NCBI RefSeq assembly: GCF_001905905.1
Contig: NZ_LIVT01000012.1
Span: 62,001-126,000, forward strand
DNA from: Streptomyces sp. CB02366
Lineage (GTDB): Bacteria > Actinomycetota > Actinomycetes > Streptomycetales > Streptomycetaceae
Length of the DNA: 64,000 bases
Reading direction: 5' to 3'
The translations under genes were made by a program, and so were the position numbers. The notes beneath the pieces are model-generated. The model ran no database searches. It saw only the letters and a list, made by a program, of their open reading frames with translations, and was not told where the DNA came from. Positions 9,049 to 17,393 of this stretch are shown here, piece by piece (within the stretch, counting starts at the first letter, position 1; each line of letters begins with the position of its first letter).

Positions 9049-9996
9049 TTGCCGACCCAGACCGCGTCCGCCGCGGACAGCACCGCCCCCGCCGGACGCA
9101 CCGCACCGCACCGGCGCTGGTTCACCGCCCTGGGCCGCACACCGGTCTCGCTGTGGAACGACGACGTCACCGACTGGGCCGCGGCCCTGACGTACTACGC
9201 CATCCTCGCCCTGCTGCCCGCGCTCCTGGCCACCGTGTCCGTCATCGGCCTGGCCAACCCCGACGCGACCAGCGCCCTGATCGCCGACATCACCGCGTTC
9301 GCCCCCGCCGAGTCCGGCGAGGCGCTGCGCAGGCCGCTGGAGGCGGCGACCGAACAGCGCTCCGCCGTCTGGCTGCTCGTCGCGACCGGGTCCGTGAGCG
9401 CCGTGTGGTCCGCGTGCAGCTACCTCGCGGTCTTCCGCCGGGCGATGCACGCCATGCACGGCGTCCGGGACACCCGTCCGCCGCTGCGCCAGGCGCACAT
9501 CATCGTCGTCTCCGCCATCGGCCTGCTCCTGCTGCTGATGACCAGCGCCTTCGCCCTCGTGATGACGGGCCCGCTGGCCCGCTGGCTCGGCCGCCGCGCC
9601 GGTCTGCCGCACGAGGGGGAGACCCTGTGGGCGGCGATGAAGTGGCCGCTGCTGGTGTTCCTCGTCGCCTGCCTGATCATGGTCCTCTTCAGCACCGGCC
9701 CCCGTTCCGCGCGGGGCGTCCGCCGGGGCCTGCCCGGCGGGATCCTCGCCGCGTTCTGCTGGCTGGCCGCCTCGGCGCTGTTCGCCCTGTACGCCACCCG
9801 GGTCGGCAGCTACAGCAGGCTGTACGGCTCGCTCGCCGGACTCGTCGTCTTCCTCATCTGGGTCTGGTTCGCCAACCTCTCGCTGCTGGCCGGAGCCCAG
9901 TTCAACGTCGAGCTCCAGCGGCAGCACCCGGGGCGCGCGACGGGGGAGGCGGAGCCCGCGGCAGCGGAGGGGAAGCCCGTCACGGCCGCAGAATGA
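9049..9996 (+). CDS. YihY/BrkB-family integral membrane protein
   Basis: 315 residues from a TTG at 9049 that has GGAG seven bases upstream. Six membrane helices are visible. The family core is present: DWAAALTYYAILALLPALLA near the start, and YGSLAGLVVFLIWVWFANLS late. The C-terminus is hydrophilic. Family members were once called ribonuclease BN, but the function is unproven. A second, distinct copy is at 56389. The last 17 bp overlap the convergent dehydrogenase gene. Confidence 0.85.
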   Translation: MPTQTASAADSTAPAGRTAPHRRWFTALGRTPVSLWNDDVTDWAAALTYYAILALLPALLATVSVIGLANPDATSALIADITAFAPAESGEALRRPLEAATEQRSAVWLLVATGSVSAVWSACSYLAVFRRAMHAMHGVRDTRPPLRQAHIIVVSAIGLLLLLMTSAFALVMTGPLARWLGRRAGLPHEGETLWAAMKWPLLVFLVACLIMVLFSTGPRSARGVRRGLPGGILAAFCWLAASALFALYATRVGSYSRLYGSLAGLVVFLIWVWFANLSLLAGAQFNVELQRQHPGRATGEAEPAAAEGKPVTAAE

Positions 9997-10990
9997 GCCG
10001 GAGCGGGTCGCCCTCCTTGGTCTCCATCCGCCGCACCGCCGACGCCGCCTCGTCCAGCGGCAGGACGTCGGTGATCGACCGGGAGAAGTCCAGCCGGCCG
10101 CCCTCGGCGAGCCGGACGAGCTGCCTCACATGGTGGCCCTCCGAGCCGTAGTGGCCCAGGATCCGCTGCTGGAAGTAGCTGAACAGCGTGCCCTGGGAGA
10201 CCGTCAGCGGCTGATCGGTCAGCCCCACCAGCACCAGCCGCCCCTTCGGGGCCAGTACGGTCAGCGCCTGCTCGCGGGCCGGGGGAACCCCGGCGAAGTC
10301 GAACGCGGCCGACAGCCCCACGCCGTCGCTCACCCCGAGCACCTTCTCGCGCAACCGCGGATCGGCGGGGTCCAGTGCCAGGTCCGCCCCGAACTCCCGA
10401 GCCCGCCGCCGGGCCGCCGGAGCGGGGTCCACCGCGACGACCGGGTACGCGCCGACCGCCCGCAGCAACTGCACGGCGTGCGCGCCGAGACCGCCCGCGC
10501 CCCAGACGCCCACGGCCTCCGCCGGCCGCACCCCGCCGGTGGCGGTCACCGCAGCCCACGGCGTCGAGACCGCGTCCGGGATGATCGCCGCCTGCTCGAA
10601 GGGGAGCGAGTCGGGGAGGGCCACGAGGGTGGACGCGGTGGCGAGGGCGTACTCGGCCCAGCCGCCGTCGTAGTCGACCCCCCGGGTGTACGTCCGGCCC
10701 CGGCGCTCCTCGCCCGCCTGGAGCACCACCCGCGCCCCCGGGGACCAGCCGGCGACGTCCGGCCCGGTCTCCGCCACGGTCCCGGCCACCTCGTGGCCCA
10801 GGGTGACCGCGTCCCCTTCCGCGTACATCGGACGCAGCGTGCCGTCGACGAGGTGCACGTCGGAGAGGCAGACCCCCGCGGCCTCCACCTTCACCAGCAC
10901 TTCGCCGGGTCCGGGGACGGGCCTGTCCACCTCCTCCACGACGAGGGAGCGGCTGGAGAGGTGGAGACGCGCGGCGCGCATGCGTTCCAT
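9980..10990 (-). CDS. Zinc-type medium-chain alcohol dehydrogenase lacking the structural-zinc cysteines
   Basis: 336 residues; GroES-like N-domain and Rossmann domain. Catalytic-zinc residues are visible: Cys in GVCLSD and His-Glu in LGHEV. The cofactor loop is VWGAGGLGAHAVQL. The four-Cys structural-zinc lobe is replaced by GEERRGRTYTRGVDYDGG with no cysteine. The ATG at 10981 is an alternative start. It is divergent from the TetR gene and probably controlled by it through the two operators between them. Substrate unknown. Confidence 0.85.
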   Translation of the reverse strand: MERMRAARLHLSSRSLVVEEVDRPVPGPGEVLVKVEAAGVCLSDVHLVDGTLRPMYAEGDAVTLGHEVAGTVAETGPDVAGWSPGARVVLQAGEERRGRTYTRGVDYDGGWAEYALATASTLVALPDSLPFEQAAIIPDAVSTPWAAVTATGGVRPAEAVGVWGAGGLGAHAVQLLRAVGAYPVVAVDPAPAARRRAREFGADLALDPADPRLREKVLGVSDGVGLSAAFDFAGVPPAREQALTVLAPKGRLVLVGLTDQPLTVSQGTLFSYFQQRILGHYGSEGHHVRQLVRLAEGGRLDFSRSITDVLPLDEAASAVRRMETKEGDPLRLILRP

Positions 10991-11020
10991 GACGGGTCCT
11001 TACGGTTCGGATCGGCGGAC

Positions 11021-11042
11021 TATCGCAAGTCGCCTTGCTTTA
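11021..11042. promoter_or_regulatory. TetR operator, dehydrogenase side
   Basis: The 22-bp site contains GCAAG-TCGC-CTTGC, a perfect 5+5 palindrome. It is the mirror image of the site at 11065-11086, with identical outer bases (TATCGCAAG and TTGCTTTA). It lies 31 bp before the dehydrogenase start and should overlap its promoter. Confidence 0.75.
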
Positions 11043-11064
11043 AAACGTAAAGCGGTCCTGCTAC

Positions 11065-11086
11065 TAAAGCAAGTGAGCTTGCGATA
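11065..11086. promoter_or_regulatory. TetR operator, regulator side
   Basis: GCAAG-TGAG-CTTGC is the core of a 22-bp site that is the near-perfect reverse complement of the site at 11021-11042: 18 of 22 positions match and all mismatches are in the spacer. The centres are 44 bp apart, about four helical turns. It ends 10 bp before the TetR ATG, which points to autoregulation. Confidence 0.75.
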
Positions 11087-11096
11087 CGGTGCGCGG

Positions 11097-11687
11097 ATGA
11101 GCGCCGAGCACATCCCCGCCCCCCTGCGCCGCCGGGGCGAACCCATGCGGCAGGCTGTCCTGGCCGCGACCGTGGACCTCCTCGCCGCCGAAGGGCTCGC
11201 CGGTACCACGGTCGCGGCGGTCGCCCGGGCGGCAGGGGTGCACGAGACCTCCGTGTACCGGCGGTGGAAGACCCGCGAGAACCTGCTGCTGGACGCCCTC
11301 GGCTCGCACGCCGACGACGCGCTGCCCGCACCCGACACGGGGGACGTGCGCCGGGACCTGGTCCAGCTGATGTCGGCGGTCGCGGGCTACCTCTCCTCGC
11401 CGCAGGGCGCGGCCCTGCTCCAGCTCGGCGCCTCCCCCGACGCGGAGGCCGTCGCGGCGGAGCGCCTGCCCTACTGGGACGCCCGGCTCCGGCACGGCGA
11501 GGACATCGTGCGGCGCGGGGTCGAGCGCGGGGAACTGGACCCGGACACCGACCCCCGGCTGGTGGCCGAGATGCTGGCGGGGCCGCTGTTCGCCCGGGTC
11601 CTGCTGACCGGTGCACCGCTGGAGGAGGGGCTCGCGCGCCGGATCGTGGGCCTGGCGCTGGACGGCGCGCGACCCCGTACCGGCTGA
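11097..11687 (+). CDS. TetR-family transcriptional regulator
   Basis: 196 residues from the ATG at 11097; the longer open frame would run through both operators. The N-terminal helix-turn-helix is VAAVARAAGVHETSVYRRWK. The C-terminal ligand/dimer domain resembles the TetR_C group with DVRRDLVQLMSAVAGYL. The paired operators and divergent dehydrogenase make a standard one-regulator, one-target unit. The ligand is unknown. Confidence 0.92.
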   Translation: MSAEHIPAPLRRRGEPMRQAVLAATVDLLAAEGLAGTTVAAVARAAGVHETSVYRRWKTRENLLLDALGSHADDALPAPDTGDVRRDLVQLMSAVAGYLSSPQGAALLQLGASPDAEAVAAERLPYWDARLRHGEDIVRRGVERGELDPDTDPRLVAEMLAGPLFARVLLTGAPLEEGLARRIVGLALDGARPRTG

Positions 11688-12023
11688 CGCGCCCTCCGGG
11701 GCGGCCCGGGGGTCGCCTCTGCCGCGAGGAGACGCTCCCGCCGGGCCCGTGCGGAGCGATACGCCGGCGCCCGGGGCCGCTTTCGGGGCCGCGTGCACAG
11801 GGGGTCGGCTCCCTTCGGGAAAGGGTCGGCACAGGACACCGGTCGATGACGTTCGGTTGTCAATTCTTAACACTCGGTAATGATTTCCGTGCGTCGTGGC
11901 AGGGCCGGCCGCCCCTCGTTTCCTCTCCGGCCGCAGGGGTGCGCCCGCAAGGGGGTGGGCAGGTACAGGTGTGCGAACTCGCGCGAGCGGTACGGCAGTC
12001 GGCGGTAGAAGGGCGTGTGTGAC
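11688..12023 (+). other. Non-coding interval upstream of the signal-less binding protein
   Basis: 336 bp with no convincing coding potential. The centre is unusually AT-rich for this genome: TTGTCA at 11857-11862 and TAATGAT at 11878-11884 could be a promoter, though the 15-bp spacing is short. Confidence 0.4.
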
Positions 12024-12890
12024 GTGACGGAGCAGAGCGAATGGCGGTTCTCCGACGACCGGGGCCGGCAGTCGTCGGCACCCCGGCCGCCCGGGCGGGT
12101 GCTGGCCTACGTCCAGGCGGGCGCCACCCTCTGGGACCTGGGCGTCCGGCCGGTGGGAATCTTCGGATCCGACCACGACGGGCCGGCCCCCGACCCGGCG
12201 AAGACCGGAACCCTGCCGCTCGACGAGGTCGAGTACGCTGGTGCGGGCGGCGCCCTGGACGCCGAGCGGCTGCTGAGCGCCGGGCCGGATCTCGTGGTGG
12301 CCGTCAGCTATGGCGGCGGTCACGTCTACGGGCTGGCCCCCGAGACGGCCGAACACCTGGAGAAGCGGGTGCCGGTGGTGGTCCTCGACGTCGGCCGGGA
12401 CCGTACGTTCGGGGAGATCGGCGACCGGTTCGCCGCACTGGCCCGTTCGCTCGGCGCGACGGACCGGCCGGGCGCGGACCGGGAACTCGACGCCGCCCGG
12501 GAGCGGCTGCGCGCTGTCGCCGCGCATGCCGACGCCCCCCGGGTGCTCGCGCTCTCCCCGGCGGGCCCGGACCGGGCGTACGTCGCACGCCCCGGAATGT
12601 GGCCCGAGCTGCGGGTGCTCACCGACCTGGGCGTCCGGGTCGTGGAACCGGCCGGGGGGCCGGGGGCCAACTGGGCCACGCTCGACCGCGCCGACGTCTT
12701 CGGCCTGCGCCCCGAGGTGGTCCTGGCGGACGTCCGCGCCCACGCCGCCCCGTGGGAGGAGTGGCGAGGGGACGAGGCCGCGTCGGCCCCCGTCGTCCCG
12801 TGGAACCCCGAACCCCTCTACGGGCCCCGCGACCACGCCCGGTTCCTGGGACTGGTCGCGGACGCCCTGGACGCGGCGCGGGCGAGCTGA
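12024..12890 (+). CDS. FecB/BtuF-like substrate-binding protein without signal peptide
   Basis: About 288 residues. The start is uncertain: GTG at 12015 or 12024 (12024 has AAGGG about ten bases upstream). The periplasmic-binding fold of iron-siderophore transporters is recognisable: GRVLAYVQAGATLWDLGVRPVG opens lobe 1, and YAGAGGALDAERLLSAGPDLV is typical. However, the protein begins with a hydrophilic stretch and has neither a signal peptide nor a lipobox Cys. No permease or ATPase lies beside it. A cytoplasmic sensor or carrier role is possible; this is inference. Confidence 0.75.
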   Translation: MTEQSEWRFSDDRGRQSSAPRPPGRVLAYVQAGATLWDLGVRPVGIFGSDHDGPAPDPAKTGTLPLDEVEYAGAGGALDAERLLSAGPDLVVAVSYGGGHVYGLAPETAEHLEKRVPVVVLDVGRDRTFGEIGDRFAALARSLGATDRPGADRELDAARERLRAVAAHADAPRVLALSPAGPDRAYVARPGMWPELRVLTDLGVRVVEPAGGPGANWATLDRADVFGLRPEVVLADVRAHAAPWEEWRGDEAASAPVVPWNPEPLYGPRDHARFLGLVADALDAARAS

Positions 12891-12915
12891 GCCGGGACGC
12901 CCTCGCCGGGCGTCG

Positions 12916-13341
12916 TCAGGAGGCGGGGACCAGGCCGTCCGCGACCAGGCCGGCGAGCACCGCCTCGCCCAGCGCCTGGACGGCGGACCGGGGCCGGACC
13001 ATCACGGTGAACTCCTTGATCCGGCCCGCCTCGTCCAGGTGCAGCAGGTCGATGCCGTGAATCTCCTTGCCGCCCACCGTCGCCCGGAACAACAGGACCG
13101 CCGACGGGGCCTCGGCTCCGTCGGCGCTCGTCTGCGAGACGCCCCTGAGCTCGCCGACGTAGCGGAAGTCCTCGAACGTGCGCAGCAGGACGCCGAAGAG
13201 GCCCAGCACCGCCGGGCGGCCCTCGAACGGGGTGAACTTCACCGGGCTGTAGAGCCGGACGTCCTCGGTGAAAAGGCCGTCCAGGGCGGCCAGGTCGCGA
13301 TCGTCGACGGCGGTGCGGAAGCGGTCCACTGCGGTGGTCAT
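12916..13341 (-). CDS. SnoaL-like/NTF2-fold protein
   Basis: 141 residues from the ATG at 13341, preceded by GAGGAGGAC; an upstream extension to 13437 would cross the operator. The alpha+beta cone fold is suggested by FRTAVDDRDLAALDGLFTED at the start and GIDLLHLDEAGRIKEFTVMV at the end. Such proteins are small-molecule isomerases, hydrolases or binders. It is divergent from a PadR gene and is the likely target of that regulator. Confidence 0.8.
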   Translation of the reverse strand: MTTAVDRFRTAVDDRDLAALDGLFTEDVRLYSPVKFTPFEGRPAVLGLFGVLLRTFEDFRYVGELRGVSQTSADGAEAPSAVLLFRATVGGKEIHGIDLLHLDEAGRIKEFTVMVRPRSAVQALGEAVLAGLVADGLVPAS

Positions 13342-13410
13342 GTGTCCTCCTCGGTGCGGTGCGTCCTCGGCGGGCGCACGGCGGAGCCGATGCGCTGCTT
13401 GGTCATCAAT

Positions 13411-13422
13411 CTGACTGGTCAG
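13411..13422. promoter_or_regulatory. Candidate PadR operator
   Basis: CTGAC-TG-GTCAG is a 5+5 bp palindrome in the divergent region between the SnoaL-like and PadR genes, 70 bp from one start and 98 bp from the other. Confidence 0.45.
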
Positions 13423-13519
13423 TTTCATGACTACCATGAGAGCCGGTGTTCCGGACAGGGGCGGCCCGGCGGGAAGGGCCGGGGGCGCATCCGGGCCGGA
13501 CGGAGAGGGAGGCGGTCCG

Positions 13520-14089
13520 ATGGCGTTGCGGCATGCGGTGCTGGCGGCGCTGCTCGACGAGGAGTTGAGCGGTTATCAGCTCGCCAAGGTGTTCGCGGCG
13601 GGCGTCGCGAACTTCTGGCACGCCAAACCGCAGCAGGTCTACGCGGAGCTGGCGAAGCTGGAGAAGGGCGGGCTGGCGGCGGGTCGCCGGGTCGCCCAGG
13701 AGGGCCGCCCCGACAAGCGGCTGTTTTGTGTCACCGCGGCGGGGCTGGCCGAACTGGAGCGCTTCGCGTCCGCGCCGTCCGCGCCCTCGTTCCTGCGGGA
13801 GGACCTGCTGGTCCAGGTGCAGGCCGCCGACCATCTCGACACCGACGTGCTGATCGACCGGCTCGCCGAGCGGTACGCCCGCGCCGAGGCCAAGGCCGCG
13901 CTGTTCGAGGCGCGGTTGCGCGCGATGCGGGGGGAGTTCGACGAGGCGGAGTTCCTGCTGCGCGGGGCGCGCGTGGGCCCGTACCTCACCTGTCGCCGGG
14001 GCAGGGACTTCGAACGCGCCAACCGCGACTGGTGCCGGGAGGTGGCGGAGGTGCTCCGGGCGCGGCGGAAGGCCCGCCCCGGGGCCTGA
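13520..14089 (+). CDS. PadR-family transcriptional regulator
   Basis: 189 residues from the ATG at 13520, which has a strong GGAGAGGGAGG upstream; the longer frame begins with a Gly-Pro-rich non-homologous stretch. The winged helix-turn-helix is seen in LDEELSGYQLAKVFAAGVAN and FWHAKPQQVYAELAKLEKGG, followed by the long C-terminal coiled helix (ERYARAEAKAALFEARLRAM) that makes the dimer. Probably represses itself and the divergent SnoaL-like gene. Confidence 0.9.
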   Translation: MALRHAVLAALLDEELSGYQLAKVFAAGVANFWHAKPQQVYAELAKLEKGGLAAGRRVAQEGRPDKRLFCVTAAGLAELERFASAPSAPSFLREDLLVQVQAADHLDTDVLIDRLAERYARAEAKAALFEARLRAMRGEFDEAEFLLRGARVGPYLTCRRGRDFERANRDWCREVAEVLRARRKARPGA

Positions 14090-14148
14090 CCGGCCTCGGC
14101 ATCCGGGCTCCGCCCGAGGAGCGCGGGCCGCCTCCCAAGGTGTCCGCG

Positions 14149-14188
14149 ACTTTCCCGAAAATATTCTGCAAAATTACTTTGGGAAAGT
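14149..14188. promoter_or_regulatory. Inverted repeat covering the ArsR-type promoter
   Basis: ACTTTCCC and GGGAAAGT are perfect 8-bp arms spaced by 24 unusually AT-rich bases. The repeat runs into the -35 element of the downstream gene, which suits autorepression. Confidence 0.55.
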
Positions 14189-14207
14189 GTTCCGGCTGTT
14201 CTACGCT
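14179..14207 (+). promoter_or_regulatory. Promoter of a leaderless ArsR-type transcript
   Basis: TTGGGA (14179-14184), 17 bp, TACGCT (14202-14207). The ATG at 14214 lies where transcription should start, and no ribosome site is present, so the mRNA is probably leaderless. Confidence 0.5.
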
Positions 14208-14213
14208 GCGGTC

Positions 14214-14906
14214 ATGGACAGCGAAGCCGGTCGTCGCACACTCGATCCCGTGGAGGACGGGGCCGCCTTCAAGGCGCTCACCCACCCCCTCCGCCTCACC
14301 CTGCTCGGGCTGCTGCGGCAGCACGGCCCGGCCACCGCCAGCGAGCTGGCGGCCAGGACGGGGGAGTCCTCGGCTTCCACCAGCTACCACCTGCGCGTGC
14401 TCGCCAAGTACGCGTTCGTCACCGAGGCCGACCACCGCGACGGCCGCGAACGCCGCTGGAAGTCCGTGCACGCCATGACCTCGTGGAGCAACGAGGCGAT
14501 GCGCCGCAGCCCCGGCGGCAGCGCGATCCTCGACGTCCTGCACCGCCGCCAGATCGAGCACCTCCAGCAGTCGTTGGACCGCCACGAGGCGGACCTGGAG
14601 AGCGGCCTGCTGGCCGAGGAGTGGCAGGAACCCTCGGGCATCAGCGACCTGATGCCCCGGCTCACCCCGGAGTCCCTCGCCGAACTGTGGGAGGCGATCC
14701 GGGCGAAGACGGACGAGCTGGCCGCCCGCGACGCCGAGGACCCCCGCGCCGAACGGGTCGTCCTGTTCACCGCCGGACTGCCGCTGGCCTCGGATCCGGC
14801 GGCCGGTGCGGCGCCGGGGACCGCCCCGGACCGCGCGGACGCCTCCGCCGGCCCTGAGGCACCGGACGCCGGAAGACCGGACGCCGCCGCCGGAGACACG
14901 CCATGA
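14214..14906 (+). CDS. ArsR-type winged-helix regulator of the adjacent MFS exporter
   Basis: 230 residues from the ATG at 14214. The winged helix is FKALTHPLRLTLLGLLRQHG, ELAARTGESSASTSYHLRVL and the wing VTEADHRDGRERRWKSV. The central part (LTPESLAELWEAIRAKTDEL) is typical of larger ArsR/HTH_20 regulators paired with transporters. The last ~45 residues are Ala/Pro/Gly-rich and look disordered. The stop overlaps the MFS start (ATGA). No metal-binding Cys cluster is visible, so a drug-like or other ligand is more likely than a metal. Confidence 0.85.
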   Translation: MDSEAGRRTLDPVEDGAAFKALTHPLRLTLLGLLRQHGPATASELAARTGESSASTSYHLRVLAKYAFVTEADHRDGRERRWKSVHAMTSWSNEAMRRSPGGSAILDVLHRRQIEHLQQSLDRHEADLESGLLAEEWQEPSGISDLMPRLTPESLAELWEAIRAKTDELAARDAEDPRAERVVLFTAGLPLASDPAAGAAPGTAPDRADASAGPEAPDAGRPDAAAGDTP

Positions 14907-16264
14907 CGCGCCGACCGGTCCTCCCCGCCGCCCACGGGAGCGGCCTCGACGAGGCGACCGCGCGCCGCCGGTACGCAGCGGTCTCTTTCCTCTTCTGGTT
15001 CCCCATCGGCATGTCCATCGCCCCCGGAGTGCTCCTCTTCACCGAACGGGGCATGGGCCTCGCCGCCATCGCGGGCTTCTACGCCGTGCACTCCCTCACC
15101 GCCGCCGCGATGGAGCTGCCCACCGGCGGCCTGTCCGACGTCATCGGGCGACGCCCCGTCCTGGCCGTCGCCGGACTGCTCAACCTCACCGCCTTCACCC
15201 TCATCGGCCTCGGCGCGGCGGGCTGGGCCATCGCGCTCGGCATGGGGCTGATGGGACTCGCCCGCGCCCTGTCCAGCGGACCCGCCGAAGCCTGGTACGT
15301 GGACACCGTCCACGCCCACGCGGGGCCCGGCGCCGACCTGCGTACGGGCCTGGCGCGCGGCGGATCCGCCACCTCGGCCGCCCTCGCCCTCGGCACCCTG
15401 CTCGGCGGCGGACTGCCCTGGCTGCTCGGGCTCGCCCCCGGCACGGGGGAGCGGCTGACCGAGGCGACCGGCGGGCTCGTGATCCCGCTCTCCCTGCCGG
15501 CCCTGTCCGGTGCGCTGGTCGAGCTCGTCTTCGTCCTCTACGTACTCAGCTCCCTGCCCGAGCCGCCCCGGCCCCGCACCACCTTGCGCCGCGTCGTGGG
15601 CGGGGTGCCCGCCGCCATCGCCGCCGGTCTCCGGCTCGGCGCCCGCGATGCCCTGATCCGGCGCATCCTGCTGACCGCGAGCGCCGCCGGGGCCGCCCTC
15701 GCCGCCGTCGAACTGCTCACCCCGGGCCGGGCCGCCGCCCTCATGGGGACCGCGGAATCCGGGGCCCTGGTCTACGCCGGGCTCGCCTGCGCGGGATTCC
15801 TGTGCTCCGCGATCGGCAGCCAACTCGCCCCGCTCGTCGCACGGTTCTCCGGCGGCAGTGAGCGCGCGGTGCTCGTGAGCCTCGGCTTCACGGTGCTGGG
15901 GCTGACCCTGCTCGGGATCACCGCGCACACGATGAGCGCTCCCGCCACGGCGCTCGCCGTCACCGGCTACGGGCTCGTCTACCTGGGACTCGGAGCGGCG
16001 GGCCCCAACGAGAACGACCTGCTGCACCGCCGCGTCGAGGCCTCCGGGCGCGCCACCGCCCTCTCCGTCCAGTCGCTCTCCCTGCAACTGGTCGCCGCCG
16101 GGGCGGGACTGGGCGCGGGCGCCCTGCCGCCGGGCCCGCTGCCCTGGCTGATCGCCGCCGCCGCCGTGCTGGCCGGCGCCCTCCTCTGGGTGCGCCGGGC
16201 CGCTCCCGCGAAGCCGCTCCCCGACGCCGCTCCCCGTACAAAGGCGGCGGCGGTGAACCCGTAG
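14903..16264 (+). CDS. Major facilitator superfamily transporter
   Basis: 453 residues with about 12 membrane helices. The loop motif PTGGLSDVIGRRPVL after helix 2 is the MFS motif A (GxxxDxxGRR). A cytoplasmic linker with PEPPRPRTTLRR separates the two halves. Translation is coupled to the ArsR-type regulator. Export of a toxic compound is the usual role of this arrangement; the substrate is not evident. Confidence 0.88.
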   Translation: MTRRPVLPAAHGSGLDEATARRRYAAVSFLFWFPIGMSIAPGVLLFTERGMGLAAIAGFYAVHSLTAAAMELPTGGLSDVIGRRPVLAVAGLLNLTAFTLIGLGAAGWAIALGMGLMGLARALSSGPAEAWYVDTVHAHAGPGADLRTGLARGGSATSAALALGTLLGGGLPWLLGLAPGTGERLTEATGGLVIPLSLPALSGALVELVFVLYVLSSLPEPPRPRTTLRRVVGGVPAAIAAGLRLGARDALIRRILLTASAAGAALAAVELLTPGRAAALMGTAESGALVYAGLACAGFLCSAIGSQLAPLVARFSGGSERAVLVSLGFTVLGLTLLGITAHTMSAPATALAVTGYGLVYLGLGAAGPNENDLLHRRVEASGRATALSVQSLSLQLVAAGAGLGAGALPPGPLPWLIAAAAVLAGALLWVRRAAPAKPLPDAAPRTKAAAVNP

Positions 16265-16360
16265 GGCGCGACGCCCCGGTGAAATGTGCAGGAATCCTGT
16301 CCGGCGGAACCTCCGACACCGCCGCCCCCTCGTGCCCCCCTCTTGAGGAGAACCGCCCCC

Positions 16361-17293
16361 ATGCCCGACCACGGCGAACTGCTGGTCATCGGTGAATGCG
16401 TGGCCGACATCGTCCAGCTCCCCGGCGAGGCCCCCCGGGTCCACCCGGGCGGCAGCCCCGCCAACGTCGCGTACGGCCTGGCCCGCCTCGGCCACCGCAC
16501 CACCCTGCTCACCCAGCTCGGCCCGGACGGCAACGGGCGGCTCATCCGGGAGCACCTGGCCTCCGCCGGGGTCGAGGTGCGCACCGACGGCTCCGCCACC
16601 GCCACCCCGTCGGCCCTCGTCACCCTCGACGCGGCCGGACGGGCCACGTACGCCTTCGACGTCGCCTGGGACCTCTCCCCGGTCGCCGCCGCACCCGCGC
16701 CGGCTCATGTGCACACCGGGTCGATCGGGGCGGTGGCCGAGCCCGGATCGACCACCGTCCTGGGTCTCGTGCGCGAGGCCCGGGCCGCCGCGACCGTCAG
16801 CTACGACCCCAACGTGCGGCCCGCCCTCATGGGCGACCGCGCGAGGGCCGTCCGCCGGGTGGAGGAGTGCGTGGCGCTGAGCGACCTGGTCAAGGCGAGC
16901 GACGAGGACCTGGAGTGGCTGTACCCGGGGGAGCGGCCGGACCGGGTCGCGGAACGCTGGCTGGGGCTCGGCCCCGCCGCCGTGCTCGTGACCCGGGGCG
17001 GTGAGGGGGCGCTGGCCGTCCTGCCCGGCGACCGGATCGCCCTCCGGGCGCCGGCGGTCGAGGTCGTCGACACCGTCGGGGCGGGCGACGCCTTCATGTC
17101 GGGAGCCCTCCACGCCCTCGCCGCGCACGGGCTGATCGGCCGGGGCGCGCGGGAGCGGCTGCACGCCGTGGCCCGGGACGCCGTGGCCGACGTCCTGCGC
17201 CACGCGGTCGCCTCCGCCACCGTGACCGTCTCCCGCGCCGGGGCCAACCCGCCCGGCGCGCACGAGCTCCACGAGGCTCTCACACACAACTGA
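16361..17293 (+). CDS. PfkB-family carbohydrate kinase (fructokinase-like)
   Basis: 310 residues from the ATG at 16361 (TTGAGGAG upstream). N-terminal sugar-binding signature: GGSPANVAYGLARLGHRT. C-terminal PfkB signature: DTVGAGDAFMSGAL with the catalytic Asp in GAGDA. Such enzymes phosphorylate fructose or related sugars with ATP. A small CAGGAATCCTG palindrome lies 62 bp upstream. It stands alone, 100 bp before the ketosynthase cassette, with no evident link to it. Confidence 0.88.
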   Translation: MPDHGELLVIGECVADIVQLPGEAPRVHPGGSPANVAYGLARLGHRTTLLTQLGPDGNGRLIREHLASAGVEVRTDGSATATPSALVTLDAAGRATYAFDVAWDLSPVAAAPAPAHVHTGSIGAVAEPGSTTVLGLVREARAAATVSYDPNVRPALMGDRARAVRRVEECVALSDLVKASDEDLEWLYPGERPDRVAERWLGLGPAAVLVTRGGEGALAVLPGDRIALRAPAVEVVDTVGAGDAFMSGALHALAAHGLIGRGARERLHAVARDAVADVLRHAVASATVTVSRAGANPPGAHELHEALTHN

Positions 17294-17393
17294 CACCCCG
17301 TCATGACCCGTTCGGCGCAGTCGAACGCATCCTCGTGAGACGTTCCGCCGTTCGTCAACCGGATGCAGTACGACAACGGGATCGGGGCGACGG

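Noticed and set aside
7405..9927. Minus-strand open frame of ~840 codons
   Set aside because: It is antisense to the protease, cupin and YihY genes, whose motifs are intact.
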